The notes under the pieces are model-generated. The model worked only from the letters and a program-made list of their open reading frames with translations. It searched no databases and was not told where the DNA came from. A stretch of 64,000 nt of DNA from assembly GCF_001514305.1 (NCBI RefSeq), contig NZ_KQ949120.1:1-64000 (forward strand), in the 5' to 3' direction. The DNA is from Streptomyces dysideae. Lineage in GTDB: Bacteria; Actinomycetota; Actinomycetes; Streptomycetales; Streptomycetaceae. The position numbers and the translations under genes were made by a program. Positions 35,010 through 43,171 of the stretch are shown here, one piece after another; the first letter of the stretch is position 1; every line of letters begins with the position of its first letter.

Positions 35010-35377
35010 TTGCCCGAAGCACCAGCAGAGCCGTTCATGACGATCCGGCACACCATCACCGGCGAGATCACCACCACCGGCTACAACGCCGCCGCCCGGC
35101 GGATCCTGCTCCAGGCCGGCTTCGAAGAGACGCCAGGCTGCGCCTGCCGGGCGACGGAACCCGGTACGGAGCGGACGCACGGGCCTGCTCGGCAGTCAGC
35201 GAGCTGCTCGTCGTCGGCCATCCCGTGCACCTGGACCGAGCCCTCGGTCGGCCGGTGAGTGCCGACGGTACGCCCCGGTTGGCCCGGTCGCCGATGTCGG
35301 CACAGTCCGTGATCCGCTCCGAGAGCGGCCAGCCTCTCCAGCGCATCGCCCACCCCGCCCGCACCCGCACCTGTTGA
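35010..35377 (+). pseudogene. Frameshifted GFE-family element gene
   Basis: From TTG 35010 the protein reads LPEAPAEPFMTIRHTITGEI, then AARRILLQAGFEETPG, matching the family of the 32510 and 41586 genes. About position 35140 the frame must shift to continue LRLPGDGTRYGADARACSAV, SELLVVGHPVHLDRAL and a tail ending ARTRTC at TGA 35377. The length is not a multiple of three. It is either a decayed paralogue or a sequencing error of one or two bases. Confidence 0.65.
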
Positions 35378-35389
35378 AGGATCCTCGTT

Positions 35390-36595
35390 TTGACCACACC
35401 CGGAACGCCTACCAGTCCAGCGCGCACCAAGGGCGGCGAACTACGGGCCAAGGTGGCCCGACTGCTGGCCGACCGGCCGGCGGACACGCTCACCATCGGG
35501 GACATGGTCAGGCAGCTGGGCCACTCCCACGGCGCCGTCCGCAACGCCGCCCTCACCCTGGTGCGACGCGGCGAGGCCGACCAAGGCGGAACCGGACAAC
35601 CGGAGTTCCGCGCGAACGCGAAAACCGCCGCAGCCGCGCAGACCGCTGTGATCAGCCCACCGGGCACCCACTCTCCCCGCGCCCAGGCGGCCACGGCCCG
35701 CACCACCACTCCCGCAGCAGCCACGCCCAGGCAGACCGGCCCGATCCGCCGCGCGGGGGGCCAGCTCTACCACCCCCGGGAGCTGGCCGATCTGCCCGAC
35801 GTCGAGGCGTTGAATCGCCTGCGCGACGCCGACGTGCCGGTGCTGCTCTACGGCCCTCCGGGCACCGGCAAGACGAGTCTGGTCGAGGCGGCGTTCCCGG
35901 ACCTGCTCACCGTCGCCGGTGACGGCGACACCACGGTCGGCGACTTGATCGGCGAGTACACACAGGACGACGCGGGAGCCTACGTCTTCCAGTACGGTCC
36001 GCTGGTCACCGCGATGACCGAGGGCCGCGCCCTGCTGATCGACGATGCCACCCTGATCTCACCGAAGGTCCTGGCGGCGCTGTATCCCGCGATGGACGGG
36101 CGCAGGCAGATCCAGGTCAAGGCCCACAAGGGCGAGACCATCAAGGCCGAGCCCGGCTTCTACGTGGTGGCGGGCCACAATCCCGGCGTCCACGGCGCGG
36201 TTCTGACGGAGGCGCTCGCGAGCCGGTTCAGCGTGCAGATCCAGATCGGCACGGACTATGACCTCGCCCTGGCGCTGAGGATCGATGCCCGGGTGGTCCG
36301 GGTCGCCCGACACCTCGCCCACCAGGTCGAACTCGGCGAGCTGGGCTGGGCCCCCCAACTGCGGGAACTGCTCAGCTACCAGAAGACCGAGGCCGTCCTC
36401 GGCACCAAAGCCGCGCTCGCGAACCTCGTCGGCATCGCTCCTCTGGAGGATCGCGACGCCGTCGCCGCCGCCGTCATCAAGGCTGTCGGCGTCAAGAAGA
36501 TCGCTCCCCTCACCCTCGGCAAGCAGCTCCCCGCCTCGGCCGCCCGGCAGCCCCCGGGCAGCACCGGCTCCGCACACCGGGGCCGCTCGCGATGA
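35390..36595 (+). CDS. MoxR-type AAA+ ATPase with N-terminal winged-helix segment
   Basis: 401 aa, TTG 35390, 8 nt after GAAGGA. A short N-terminal winged helix (TIGDMVRQLGHSHGAVRNAA) and a Pro/Thr linker lead to the AAA+ core: Walker A GPPGTGKTSL (Lys161), Walker B ALLIDDATLI, sensor 1 VVAGHNPG and a sensor-2-like LASRFSVQIQI. Walker B has Asp where MoxR proteins normally carry the catalytic Glu, so hydrolysis may be slow. Family members remodel client proteins, usually with a VWA partner. That partner is encoded next, with ATGA coupling. The tail ends AHRGRSR. Confidence 0.88.
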   Translation: MTTPGTPTSPARTKGGELRAKVARLLADRPADTLTIGDMVRQLGHSHGAVRNAALTLVRRGEADQGGTGQPEFRANAKTAAAAQTAVISPPGTHSPRAQAATARTTTPAAATPRQTGPIRRAGGQLYHPRELADLPDVEALNRLRDADVPVLLYGPPGTGKTSLVEAAFPDLLTVAGDGDTTVGDLIGEYTQDDAGAYVFQYGPLVTAMTEGRALLIDDATLISPKVLAALYPAMDGRRQIQVKAHKGETIKAEPGFYVVAGHNPGVHGAVLTEALASRFSVQIQIGTDYDLALALRIDARVVRVARHLAHQVELGELGWAPQLRELLSYQKTEAVLGTKAALANLVGIAPLEDRDAVAAAVIKAVGVKKIAPLTLGKQLPASAARQPPGSTGSAHRGRSR

Positions 36596-38391
36596 GCGCC
36601 CACCACCACGTCCAGTCCCCCGCCACCACGCCGGACGACGACGCCGACCTCGCTCGATGGGACGACGACGGCGCCCCGCCCGCGCAACCCCGTTCCTCCC
36701 CGCACTTGTGGCTGCGCGTGGGAGCCGAACTCGGCGACCGGCTGGTCGACCTCTCCGGCCGCCAGGACCTCCTCGTCACCTGCCGCCCCGGCACGCGCAG
36801 CGGCGCACCGGCCGCGTTCTTCCCCACGCTGGGCGAGGTCGAGTTCGACGCCGGCCTGTTCGCCCCGCTCCAGCCCCACGAGATCCATCCGCGGATCGTG
36901 GGTGACGAGGAGCGGTATCCCGCCGCCTGGGGAGTGTTCGTCCACGAGGCCGCGCACGCGGCCCACTCCGTCTGGACACAGCCTGCCGGAGCGAACCCCC
37001 GTGTCGTCGAGGCCGCGCTCCTGCTGGAGGAGAGCCGTGTCGAAGGCGCACACCTGATCACGCGGCCCACGGACCGCACATACCTGCGCACCAGTGCCCG
37101 AACCCTGGTCATGCCCGACATCGCCCACCCCACCCTCCAGGGCATCGAGCACGCCGCCGCCGTGGCGGCCCTGGTCCTCGGCCGCCGTGACGTCGGCATC
37201 CTGGACGCCGGCGAGACCCGGGCCGTCGCCGATCTGTGCGAAAAGGTGCTGGGCGCAGACCTGCTGGCCACACTCACCCGCATCTGGACCGCAGCCCACC
37301 AGTGCGCCGACCACGACGCCACGACCATGCTCGCGCACGCTCAAAAATGGTGCGACGCTCTGGACACCGCGGCCCCCGCCCTGCCCGTGCCGGAGAACCT
37401 CACCGATCTGCTGTCCGGCGCCGTGGGGGTCGTCATGGACAGCACGGCAGCCACCGACGCCGCCGACCTCGCGGCACAGGCCGCAGCGACCAACGCCATG
37501 GCCGCGCAGTCCAAGGCGCAGGCTCAGGACCGCGCCCAGCGGGCCGGCCAGCGACGCAAAGCCGCCGCCACCGCCAAGTCGGTCTTCAACGCCCGTGGCA
37601 CCACCGTCACCCCCGACGGCACACCGGCGCCCTACGGCAACCCGGTCACCGGCACCCGCAGGCCCACCGCCGCCGAGCAGAGTGCCGCCGCGCGCCTGAG
37701 CCGCGCCCTGCGTGCCGCCGCCTACCGCGAACGGACCGAGGAGCGGACCACCAGCCCCACCCCGCCCGGCCGCCTCAACATGCGCGCGGCCCTCGCCCGC
37801 GACGCTCAGCGCGCGGCCGGGTCGGTCCCCACCGCGGAACCGTTCACCCACACCCGCCGCCGGAACTCCCCCACCCCACCGCTGCGTGTGGGTATCGCCG
37901 TCGACGTCTCCGGCTCCATGCGTGCCGCCTGCGCGCCCGTCGCGTCCGCTGCCTGGATCGTGGCACGCGCAGCAGCCCTGACCGACCCCGACTCCCGTAC
38001 CGCCACCATCGCCTATGACAGGCACCTGACCGCATTGACCCGGCCCACCCACCGAGCACCAGAGCGCGTGACGACGTTCGATGCCACCGGCGGCCACCAC
38101 AACCTCGGCGACGCCATCGACGCACTCGACCACGGCCTCGAACTCAGCCGACCCGGCGCCGGCCGCCTCCTCGTGATCGTCACCGACGCCCGGTACGGCA
38201 GCGACGAAACCGCTCAAGCCGTCACCCGCGTCAAGCAGCTCACGACCGCCGGCTGCGCCGTACTCCAGCTCACCCTCACCGCGAAGTCCCACCACTTGCC
38301 GGGGACCACCTTGCTGCACCTGCCCCAGCCCTCCAGCGCTCCCGTCGCCATCGCCACGGCGGCCACAGACGCCATCCGCAGGACACGCTGA
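36592..38391 (+). CDS. HExxH metallopeptidase-like and VWA domain protein, MoxR partner
   Basis: 599 aa, ATG 36592 overlapping the MoxR stop. An N-terminal zinc-peptidase-like part has HEAAHAAHS (His118, Glu119, His122) with a downstream LLLEESRVEGAHL that may give the third ligand. The middle is a basic coiled coil (QAQDRAQRAGQRRKAAATAK). The C-terminal VWA domain has an intact MIDAS: DVSGSM (Asp438), with later Thr and Asp positions (TFDATGGHHNLGDAI, VIVTDARYG). The pair resembles RavA-ViaA-like or cobalt-chelatase-like chaperone pairs; the substrate is unknown. Confidence 0.85.
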   Translation: MSAHHHVQSPATTPDDDADLARWDDDGAPPAQPRSSPHLWLRVGAELGDRLVDLSGRQDLLVTCRPGTRSGAPAAFFPTLGEVEFDAGLFAPLQPHEIHPRIVGDEERYPAAWGVFVHEAAHAAHSVWTQPAGANPRVVEAALLLEESRVEGAHLITRPTDRTYLRTSARTLVMPDIAHPTLQGIEHAAAVAALVLGRRDVGILDAGETRAVADLCEKVLGADLLATLTRIWTAAHQCADHDATTMLAHAQKWCDALDTAAPALPVPENLTDLLSGAVGVVMDSTAATDAADLAAQAAATNAMAAQSKAQAQDRAQRAGQRRKAAATAKSVFNARGTTVTPDGTPAPYGNPVTGTRRPTAAEQSAAARLSRALRAAAYRERTEERTTSPTPPGRLNMRAALARDAQRAAGSVPTAEPFTHTRRRNSPTPPLRVGIAVDVSGSMRAACAPVASAAWIVARAAALTDPDSRTATIAYDRHLTALTRPTHRAPERVTTFDATGGHHNLGDAIDALDHGLELSRPGAGRLLVIVTDARYGSDETAQAVTRVKQLTTAGCAVLQLTLTAKSHHLPGTTLLHLPQPSSAPVAIATAATDAIRRTR

Positions 38392-38536
38392 GACGACGCA
38401 GAAGGCGGAAGCGTCCCCGAGACCACCGCCAAGCACTCCAGACCGCCTCCGTCCGCCGCATGAATCGTGCATCTGATGCACGACCCGCCGCAACGACGCA
38501 GGCCACCACCCCAACCGCCAACGAAAGGCACTCGAT

Positions 38537-39091
38537 TTGAAGCCCCAGACCAGCAGCCCGACCTCGAACGTAACGCCCATCAAACGGAATTCCCCGGGGG
38601 TCCAGAAGACCTGGACCGTCGTCCACGCCTGTGGACACGAGATCACGCACGACCTGTCCGACCGTCCCGCCGACCAGCGTGCCGGATTCGCCCGCTGGCT
38701 CACCGAACGCGACTGCACCGACTGCTGGAAGGCCGCCCGTGACGGCGACAGTGCCAGCAAGGAGGAGTGGCTCGCCGCCCGGCGCACCGAAGAGCAGCAG
38801 GCCGCCGCTCAGTGGGCCGAGCAGTTCGACATGCCGCCGCTGGAGGGCACCGAACGCGCCCAAGGCTGGGGCGAGCGCTGCCGCCATCAGCTGGCCACCC
38901 GCGCGTATGCCGCCCTGGTCACCGAGGGCACCTGGGACGAGACCGACTGGACGGTGCTGGAGGAAAAGATCCGCACCGTCACCCGGGCCGGATGGTGGAT
39001 CGACCAGCGCGATGCCGAGGGCACCGATCTGCCCGAACTCCTCGACGCCGCCACCGAACACGACCGGAGCACCGAGAACCCCTTCCGGTAG
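38537..39091 (+). CDS. Hypothetical element protein with Cys/His site, 184 aa
   Basis: TTG 38537 start after AAAGG. The N-terminal part has a possible metal site (VVHACGHEITHDLSDRPAD, then ERDCTDCWKAA: Cys, His, His, Cys, Cys). The C-terminal half is helical and acidic (QLATRAYAALVTEGTWDETD, VLEEKIRTVTRAGWWIDQRD). No family is recognised. It ends TENPFR. It is the last gene before operator copy 5. Confidence 0.62.
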   Translation: MKPQTSSPTSNVTPIKRNSPGVQKTWTVVHACGHEITHDLSDRPADQRAGFARWLTERDCTDCWKAARDGDSASKEEWLAARRTEEQQAAAQWAEQFDMPPLEGTERAQGWGERCRHQLATRAYAALVTEGTWDETDWTVLEEKIRTVTRAGWWIDQRDAEGTDLPELLDAATEHDRSTENPFR

Positions 39092-39103
39092 CCGACCAGC
39101 GGT

Positions 39104-39140
39104 TATACCCGACGATCCCCGGTTACCGAAACCGGGGATC
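39104..39140 (+). promoter_or_regulatory. Promoter and perfect palindromic operator, copy 5
   Basis: -10-like TATACC (39104-39109), 8 nt, then the perfect palindrome: half-site GATCCCCGGTT, spacer ACCGA, half-site AACCGGGGATC (39114-39140). It lies 57 bp upstream of GTG 39198 and points toward the large 39-55 kb gene block. It is the most complete copy and defines the consensus. Confidence 0.8.
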
Positions 39141-39197
39141 CGCCGGAGCATTGAGCCTCCCACCGCCATCCGTGCCGCTCGTGGAAGGACCCATGCT

Positions 39198-39635
39198 GTG
39201 CCCGACGCTCCCGGCCCCTCGCACATACCCGCCGCCTGGACGCCGTCCCTGGAGACGCTCACCGCCAGGCGGGACATCACCCACGCCCATTTCGTCCCGG
39301 GCGACACCGTCGTGATCCCCACCGGCGTCGCCGACGGCCATCTGTCGGGCGACGTCATGACCATCGTCGCCCCCTCCTGGCACACACCGACGGACGAGGA
39401 CGGCTGGCGGCTGCGCAATCCCAAGGGCGGCGAGCGCACCTTCATCACCGCCCACCCCCGCTACATGATCCACCTCTCCCGTCACTGCCCCGACTGCCTG
39501 ATCTACCGCCGGGCCCTGGAGGACTACGTCCTGCCCAAGGTGCCCTCGGCCAGTGGGTCCTTCGACTGCGGCTGGTACTCGCTCACCCACCTCAACCAGC
39601 TCGTCCACCGCGCCGACGCCCGAGGTGGCCGGTGA
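39198..39635 (+). CDS. Hypothetical element protein, 145 aa
   Basis: GTG 39198, 9 nt after GGAAGGA. A beta-rich domain (FVPGDTVVIPTGVADGHLSG, DVMTIVAPSW) is followed by a possible zinc site (HLSRHCPDCLIYRRALEDYV, CGWY). It is the first gene under operator copy 5 and overlaps the next GTG, so it is probably a partner of the relaxase-like protein. It ends ADARGGR. Confidence 0.62.
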   Translation: MPDAPGPSHIPAAWTPSLETLTARRDITHAHFVPGDTVVIPTGVADGHLSGDVMTIVAPSWHTPTDEDGWRLRNPKGGERTFITAHPRYMIHLSRHCPDCLIYRRALEDYVLPKVPSASGSFDCGWYSLTHLNQLVHRADARGGR

Positions 39636-40378
39636 CCCTCCAGCGGATCCGGACGTCCAAGGACTGGGCGGACCACCCGGACGCGCCGTCGTGGGAGCAT
39701 CCCCGCGCCAAGGGCCCGCAGAAGGAACGCTTCGCCATCTGGCACGCCGACGTGCGTCTGGCCCCCCGCGACCGCCAGTTCACCGGCCCGGAATGGTCCG
39801 AGATCGCGCACCGCCTGGCCCGCGCCGCGGGTACCGCCGCCCCCGGCGACACCAAGGGCTGCCGCTGGATCGCCCTCCAGGCTCAGCCCCGGCGGCTCGA
39901 CCTGATCGCCAACCTCATTCGCCCCGACGGCACCTGGACCGTCCAGGCCAGCTTGCTCCTCCGGATGGCGGCGGAATGCCGACTCCTGGAGACCGCCCTC
40001 AGCCTCCTTGCGCCCCTGCCCGCCCGGTCGTCGCGGCGCACCGCCGCTCCCCCGGCCGCCGTGCGCGCGGCTGTCGGGACGACGGGGCAGCTCGGCGAGC
40101 TGTTGCACCAGCTCGCCGACGAGACCACCGGGCCGCTGGCCACCGCGCGCGGGCTCGTCGAGCACGCGGCGCACCGCCTCGGCGCCCTTCCCCACCCCGA
40201 TGGCCTGGTCACAGAACACCAGTTGGAGTGGATCGCTCGCCGCCTGTACGGCATCCAGCAGGACCTGGACAGCGTTGCCGCGGACCTGGCCGCCCCATTC
40301 CGCCCGCCCGTCCCCGCCCCCGGGGCGTCTGTCCCCCGTTCCACGTCCGCGTCCGCTCGTACTCGATCAACTCCTTAG
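39632..40378 (+). CDS. Relaxase-like protein lacking the HUH histidines
   Basis: 248 aa, GTG 39632 overlapping the upstream TGA. Residues 35-120 match the start of Streptomyces MobA/VirD2-type relaxases: FAIWHADVRLAPRDRQFTGP, WSEIAHRLARAAG, GDTKGCRWIALQ. In active enzymes the next motif carries the metal-binding His cluster (RHADDHIHIV-like); here it reads AQPRRLDLIANLIRPDG, with no histidines. The protein is therefore likely inactive as a nickase. It may be a regulator or an oriT-binding accessory. The tail ends ARTRSTP. No active relaxase is seen in the window. Confidence 0.68.
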   Translation: MTLQRIRTSKDWADHPDAPSWEHPRAKGPQKERFAIWHADVRLAPRDRQFTGPEWSEIAHRLARAAGTAAPGDTKGCRWIALQAQPRRLDLIANLIRPDGTWTVQASLLLRMAAECRLLETALSLLAPLPARSSRRTAAPPAAVRAAVGTTGQLGELLHQLADETTGPLATARGLVEHAAHRLGALPHPDGLVTEHQLEWIARRLYGIQQDLDSVAADLAAPFRPPVPAPGASVPRSTSASARTRSTP

Positions 40379-40382
40379 AAAG

Positions 40383-40627
40383 TTGCCGCTCTTTACCGAC
40401 CGCCGCGAAGCGTACGAGCTTCCGCTCGGCGTCCAGGTCGCACATCTCGCCGAGCGCCTACGCCAGGCCATCACCACGGACGAAGCCACTGATGTCCTCA
40501 TCGAGTTACCGCCACCCACGACGGCATCCTGACCGCCCTGGGCGACGTACTCGCCACTACTGCCGACTTCTACGAACACCTCGGCCACCCCGCCGACTGG
40601 CACACCACCAGCGGCTGCAGATCGTCT
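40383..40627 (+). pseudogene. Broken helical accessory gene
   Basis: TTG 40383 opens PLFTDRREAYELPLGVQVAH and LAERLRQAITTDEATDVLIE, stopping at TGA 40532. The protein-like sequence continues in another frame as THDGILTALGDVLATTADFY and EHLGHPADWHTT to about 40627. A frameshift near 40508 explains both parts. The region has the composition of the neighbouring accessory genes. Confidence 0.55.
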
Positions 40628-40839
40628 GAACCGACCTGGCCCACAGGCGCGCCGACCTCGCCGACCGGCATCAACACCCCGGGCGGCGGCCGTTGCACCG
40701 TCGAGACCGGGCCGGGCGAGAGGGAAGCCTCCGCCGTCTGCTCCTGCCCGCCGCCCCACATCCCCACCACACTGCATCCCCTCCCCGCCGTGCCGACTCC
40801 CACCGGCCGCCGAAGATGCCCCATCCCTTGAGGAAACTC

Positions 40840-41589
40840 TTGCCCGCCACCGATGACTCTCTCGCCTCCTTCGCTGCCGTCCTCGCCGGCGAACTGCCCG
40901 GCCAATGGAGCAGCGAGTACCACCCCGACCGCGGCGGCTCCACCGACCACGGCGAACTGACCGCCGAGGTCTGGGACCTGGACCAGGTCGCCGCCGCTCT
41001 CGCCGAGCACTCCCTCGACCACTGCGCGGTTCTGACCCGGCGCGCGGACGGCACCCGGCTGTTCGTCATGGACCGCAACGACGACGGCTTCCTCATCTCC
41101 GCCATGGCCCCCAACGACCTGCCCACCGAGGCGTACCGCGGGGTCCGCGAGCCCGACGGCATCGCCGTCGTCGCGAACCCCTTCCGCGCCGCCAAGCACG
41201 TCTCGCTGCGCCTGCTGCCCCGCTACGAGCAAGCCCTCGCCCAGGTGCGGGACAACGCCGCCCGCCTCTCCGCCCAGGCGACCGACCAGCAGGAGCGTGT
41301 GGTGCTGACCTGGTCCGGCGAGGACATCGTGACCGCCCGGCCCGACCGCGCAGACATCGCCAAGGCCCTTACCGAGCACGGCTTCGTGTCCGACGAGGCA
41401 CGCAACCTGTTCGTGCTGTCCGACGGCGATTCAGCCCAGGTGGCGGCATCCGTCCGCGCCGTCGGCCACCGGCTGTCCGCGCTGGGCCTCGGCGTCCTGC
41501 TCTCCCGCCCGACAGGCCGGCCCGCGCCGGACATCACCCACGCCCAGCCTCCCGCCAGGCCAGTTCCGGCCTCTCACCGCACGCGGTGA
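40840..41589 (+). CDS. LPGxW-family element protein (paralogue 4)
   Basis: 249 aa from TTG 40840, after GAGGAAA. Family marks: VLAGELPGQW, EVWDLDQVAAALAEHSLD, RLFVMDRNDDGFLISAMAP, EPDGIAVVANPFRAAKHV, LLPRYEQALAQVRDNA. A second small domain (ERVVLTWSGEDIVTARPDRA, FVSDEARNLFVLSDGDSAQV) follows, as in paralogue 1. The tail ends PASHRTR. It is coupled to the next gene by a GTGA overlap. Confidence 0.7.
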   Translation: MPATDDSLASFAAVLAGELPGQWSSEYHPDRGGSTDHGELTAEVWDLDQVAAALAEHSLDHCAVLTRRADGTRLFVMDRNDDGFLISAMAPNDLPTEAYRGVREPDGIAVVANPFRAAKHVSLRLLPRYEQALAQVRDNAARLSAQATDQQERVVLTWSGEDIVTARPDRADIAKALTEHGFVSDEARNLFVLSDGDSAQVAASVRAVGHRLSALGLGVLLSRPTGRPAPDITHAQPPARPVPASHRTR

Positions 41590-42344
41590 ACGGCCGCGCA
41601 CAGGGGGGCGAGCCGGACTTCTTCGTCCTCGACTACATCACCATCACCCGCGATCCGCGCACGCAGCTGGTCGTCGCCATCGGCGGCGACGACCGCGCGG
41701 CCGGCATTCTGCAGGCGGCCGGGGGGTTCATCGACGCCCCCGGCCCTCGCGGCCCGTACCACCGCCAGCCCCACACCATGGCCGTCGACCAGCAGCGAAC
41801 CGGCGCCACGGCCGCAGCCCTCGCGCTGTTGCAGGCCGGATACAGCGTCCACATCGACCCCGACCTCAACACGCTGAACACCTCGGACGGGGACCGCAAG
41901 GCCGCCCACCGTTACCTTCACCGGCTCGCCGAGCGCGCCCGCGAAGCCGACAGCGATCGCGACGTGGCCGGTTACCGCAAACCCCTGACCGACACCGTCC
42001 ACGCCGACACCCCCACCGGCGCACCCGAGCAGCTCCTCGCGCTGCTCGACCGGCTCGGCTTCGATCGCAACACCGTCCAGCCCGCGGGCCCTTCGGGCCC
42101 GGCCTACCTCTGGCACGAAGCCCCCGCCCACCTCGGCGAGGACGAGAAGAAGCAGCTCGCCTCCCGCGCCGTTCCCACGCTGTTGATGGCCGGATACGTC
42201 GTCCACATCCCCGACTACCTCTTCGACGAAGCCGCCTACCGCAGCGCCGCCGCCCAGATCCGGGCCCAGCGCGCCGCACCCACCACACCCGCGCCCTCAG
42301 CCGGGGCGTCCTCCCGGGCCCGCAGCGCGCGCCGCGCCGGCTGA
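41586..42344 (+). CDS. GFE/HIDPDL-family element protein, duplicated domain
   Basis: 252 aa, GTG 41586 overlapping the upstream TGA. Two copies of a small alpha/beta unit are seen. The first has YITITRDPRTQLVVAIGG, ILQAAGGFIDAP and ALLQAGYSVHIDPDL. The second has LLALLDRLGFDRNTVQ and TLLMAGYVVHIPDYL. The genes at 32510 and 35010 hold single copies. The tail ends SSRARSARRAG. Function unknown. Confidence 0.65.
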   Translation: MNGRAQGGEPDFFVLDYITITRDPRTQLVVAIGGDDRAAGILQAAGGFIDAPGPRGPYHRQPHTMAVDQQRTGATAAALALLQAGYSVHIDPDLNTLNTSDGDRKAAHRYLHRLAERAREADSDRDVAGYRKPLTDTVHADTPTGAPEQLLALLDRLGFDRNTVQPAGPSGPAYLWHEAPAHLGEDEKKQLASRAVPTLLMAGYVVHIPDYLFDEAAYRSAAAQIRAQRAAPTTPAPSAGASSRARSARRAG

Positions 42345-42381
42345 CGTCGCCCAAGCCCTCTGTTCGTTCCGCAGGAGCCCC

Positions 42382-43128
42382 ATGCACCACCCCACCGTCC
42401 CCTATGTCCTGGCGGCGCCCGGCTACCTCGCCGGCGGCAGCGACTGGGAGCATCTGACCGAATGGCTGCTGCGCGGCCACGGCTGGCGGGACGTGTCCAC
42501 GATCGACCAGCACACCGCCCTGGCCAGCCCCGACGGCCGCCTGCACGTCGCCCTCAACCGCCGGGGAGCCTGGACCTGGACCCTGCGCGCCACCGCCCCC
42601 GCTGGCCGCGAATGGGCAGCGATCCTCGGCGCGCACCTTCCCGTCGAGTACATCACCGCGCTCGTGGACACCATGCTGCGGCCTGACCCCCACCACCGCC
42701 CTGATGTCCTCGGCTCGTTGCACGCGGCAGGCTGGACCGCGGACGCCGCGGCCCCCACGCCTACGGTCGTCTCGCCGGACGGCCTGGTCCGCTTCACCGA
42801 GGAGAGCGCACTAAGCCCCACGCGCGGGCCGTGGCGCGCCGCCTGCACGGTCGACGGACATACCTGGTGGACAGCCGTCTTCAGCACCCACACCCCGCCC
42901 GGCGTCGTCGCCGCGTTCACCCGCAGCCTCGCCTCCGACGACCCGCTGCCGCGCATGGCCATCGGAACACCGCTGTACGGATGCGGGCCCTACACCCGCC
43001 TCACCCAGACCCTCTACGGATACAACGACGAGCAGGCACAGCTCGAAGCGCGGATCACCGAAGCCCGCGGCCACCGCCTCGCCGTCGCACCGCCGCCCTC
43101 CTCCCGTCGCACGCCCCGCACCCGCTGA
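42382..43128 (+). CDS. DUF317 domain protein
   Basis: 248 aa, ATG 42382 after AGGAG. Two DUF317 units are visible: VLAAPGYLAGGSDWEHLTEW with WTWTLRATAPAGREW, then VLGSLHAAGWTADAAAPTP with HTWWTAVFSTHTPPGVVAAF. DUF317 is a Streptomyces mobile-element family of unknown activity. The tail ends RRTPRTR. Confidence 0.85.
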   Translation: MHHPTVPYVLAAPGYLAGGSDWEHLTEWLLRGHGWRDVSTIDQHTALASPDGRLHVALNRRGAWTWTLRATAPAGREWAAILGAHLPVEYITALVDTMLRPDPHHRPDVLGSLHAAGWTADAAAPTPTVVSPDGLVRFTEESALSPTRGPWRAACTVDGHTWWTAVFSTHTPPGVVAAFTRSLASDDPLPRMAIGTPLYGCGPYTRLTQTLYGYNDEQAQLEARITEARGHRLAVAPPPSSRRTPRTR

Positions 43129-43171
43129 CTGCCCCTCCCTTCCGCTCATCACCTCGTCTCAGGAGCTTTCC

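Noticed and set aside
34845-35010. Transposase fragment on the minus strand
   Set aside because: A short protein-like stretch is visible, but it has no recognisable catalytic motif or terminal inverted repeats, so it is left unnamed.
10851-39140. Recurrent peptide IPGFGNR / IPGYRNR in several open frames
   Set aside because: It is the translation of the shared DNA palindrome in non-coding regions, not a protein motif.
25162-41589. LPGQW/LPGRW read as sortase signals
   Set aside because: The motif is near the N-terminus of cytoplasmic proteins, with no signal peptide, following membrane helix or charged tail.
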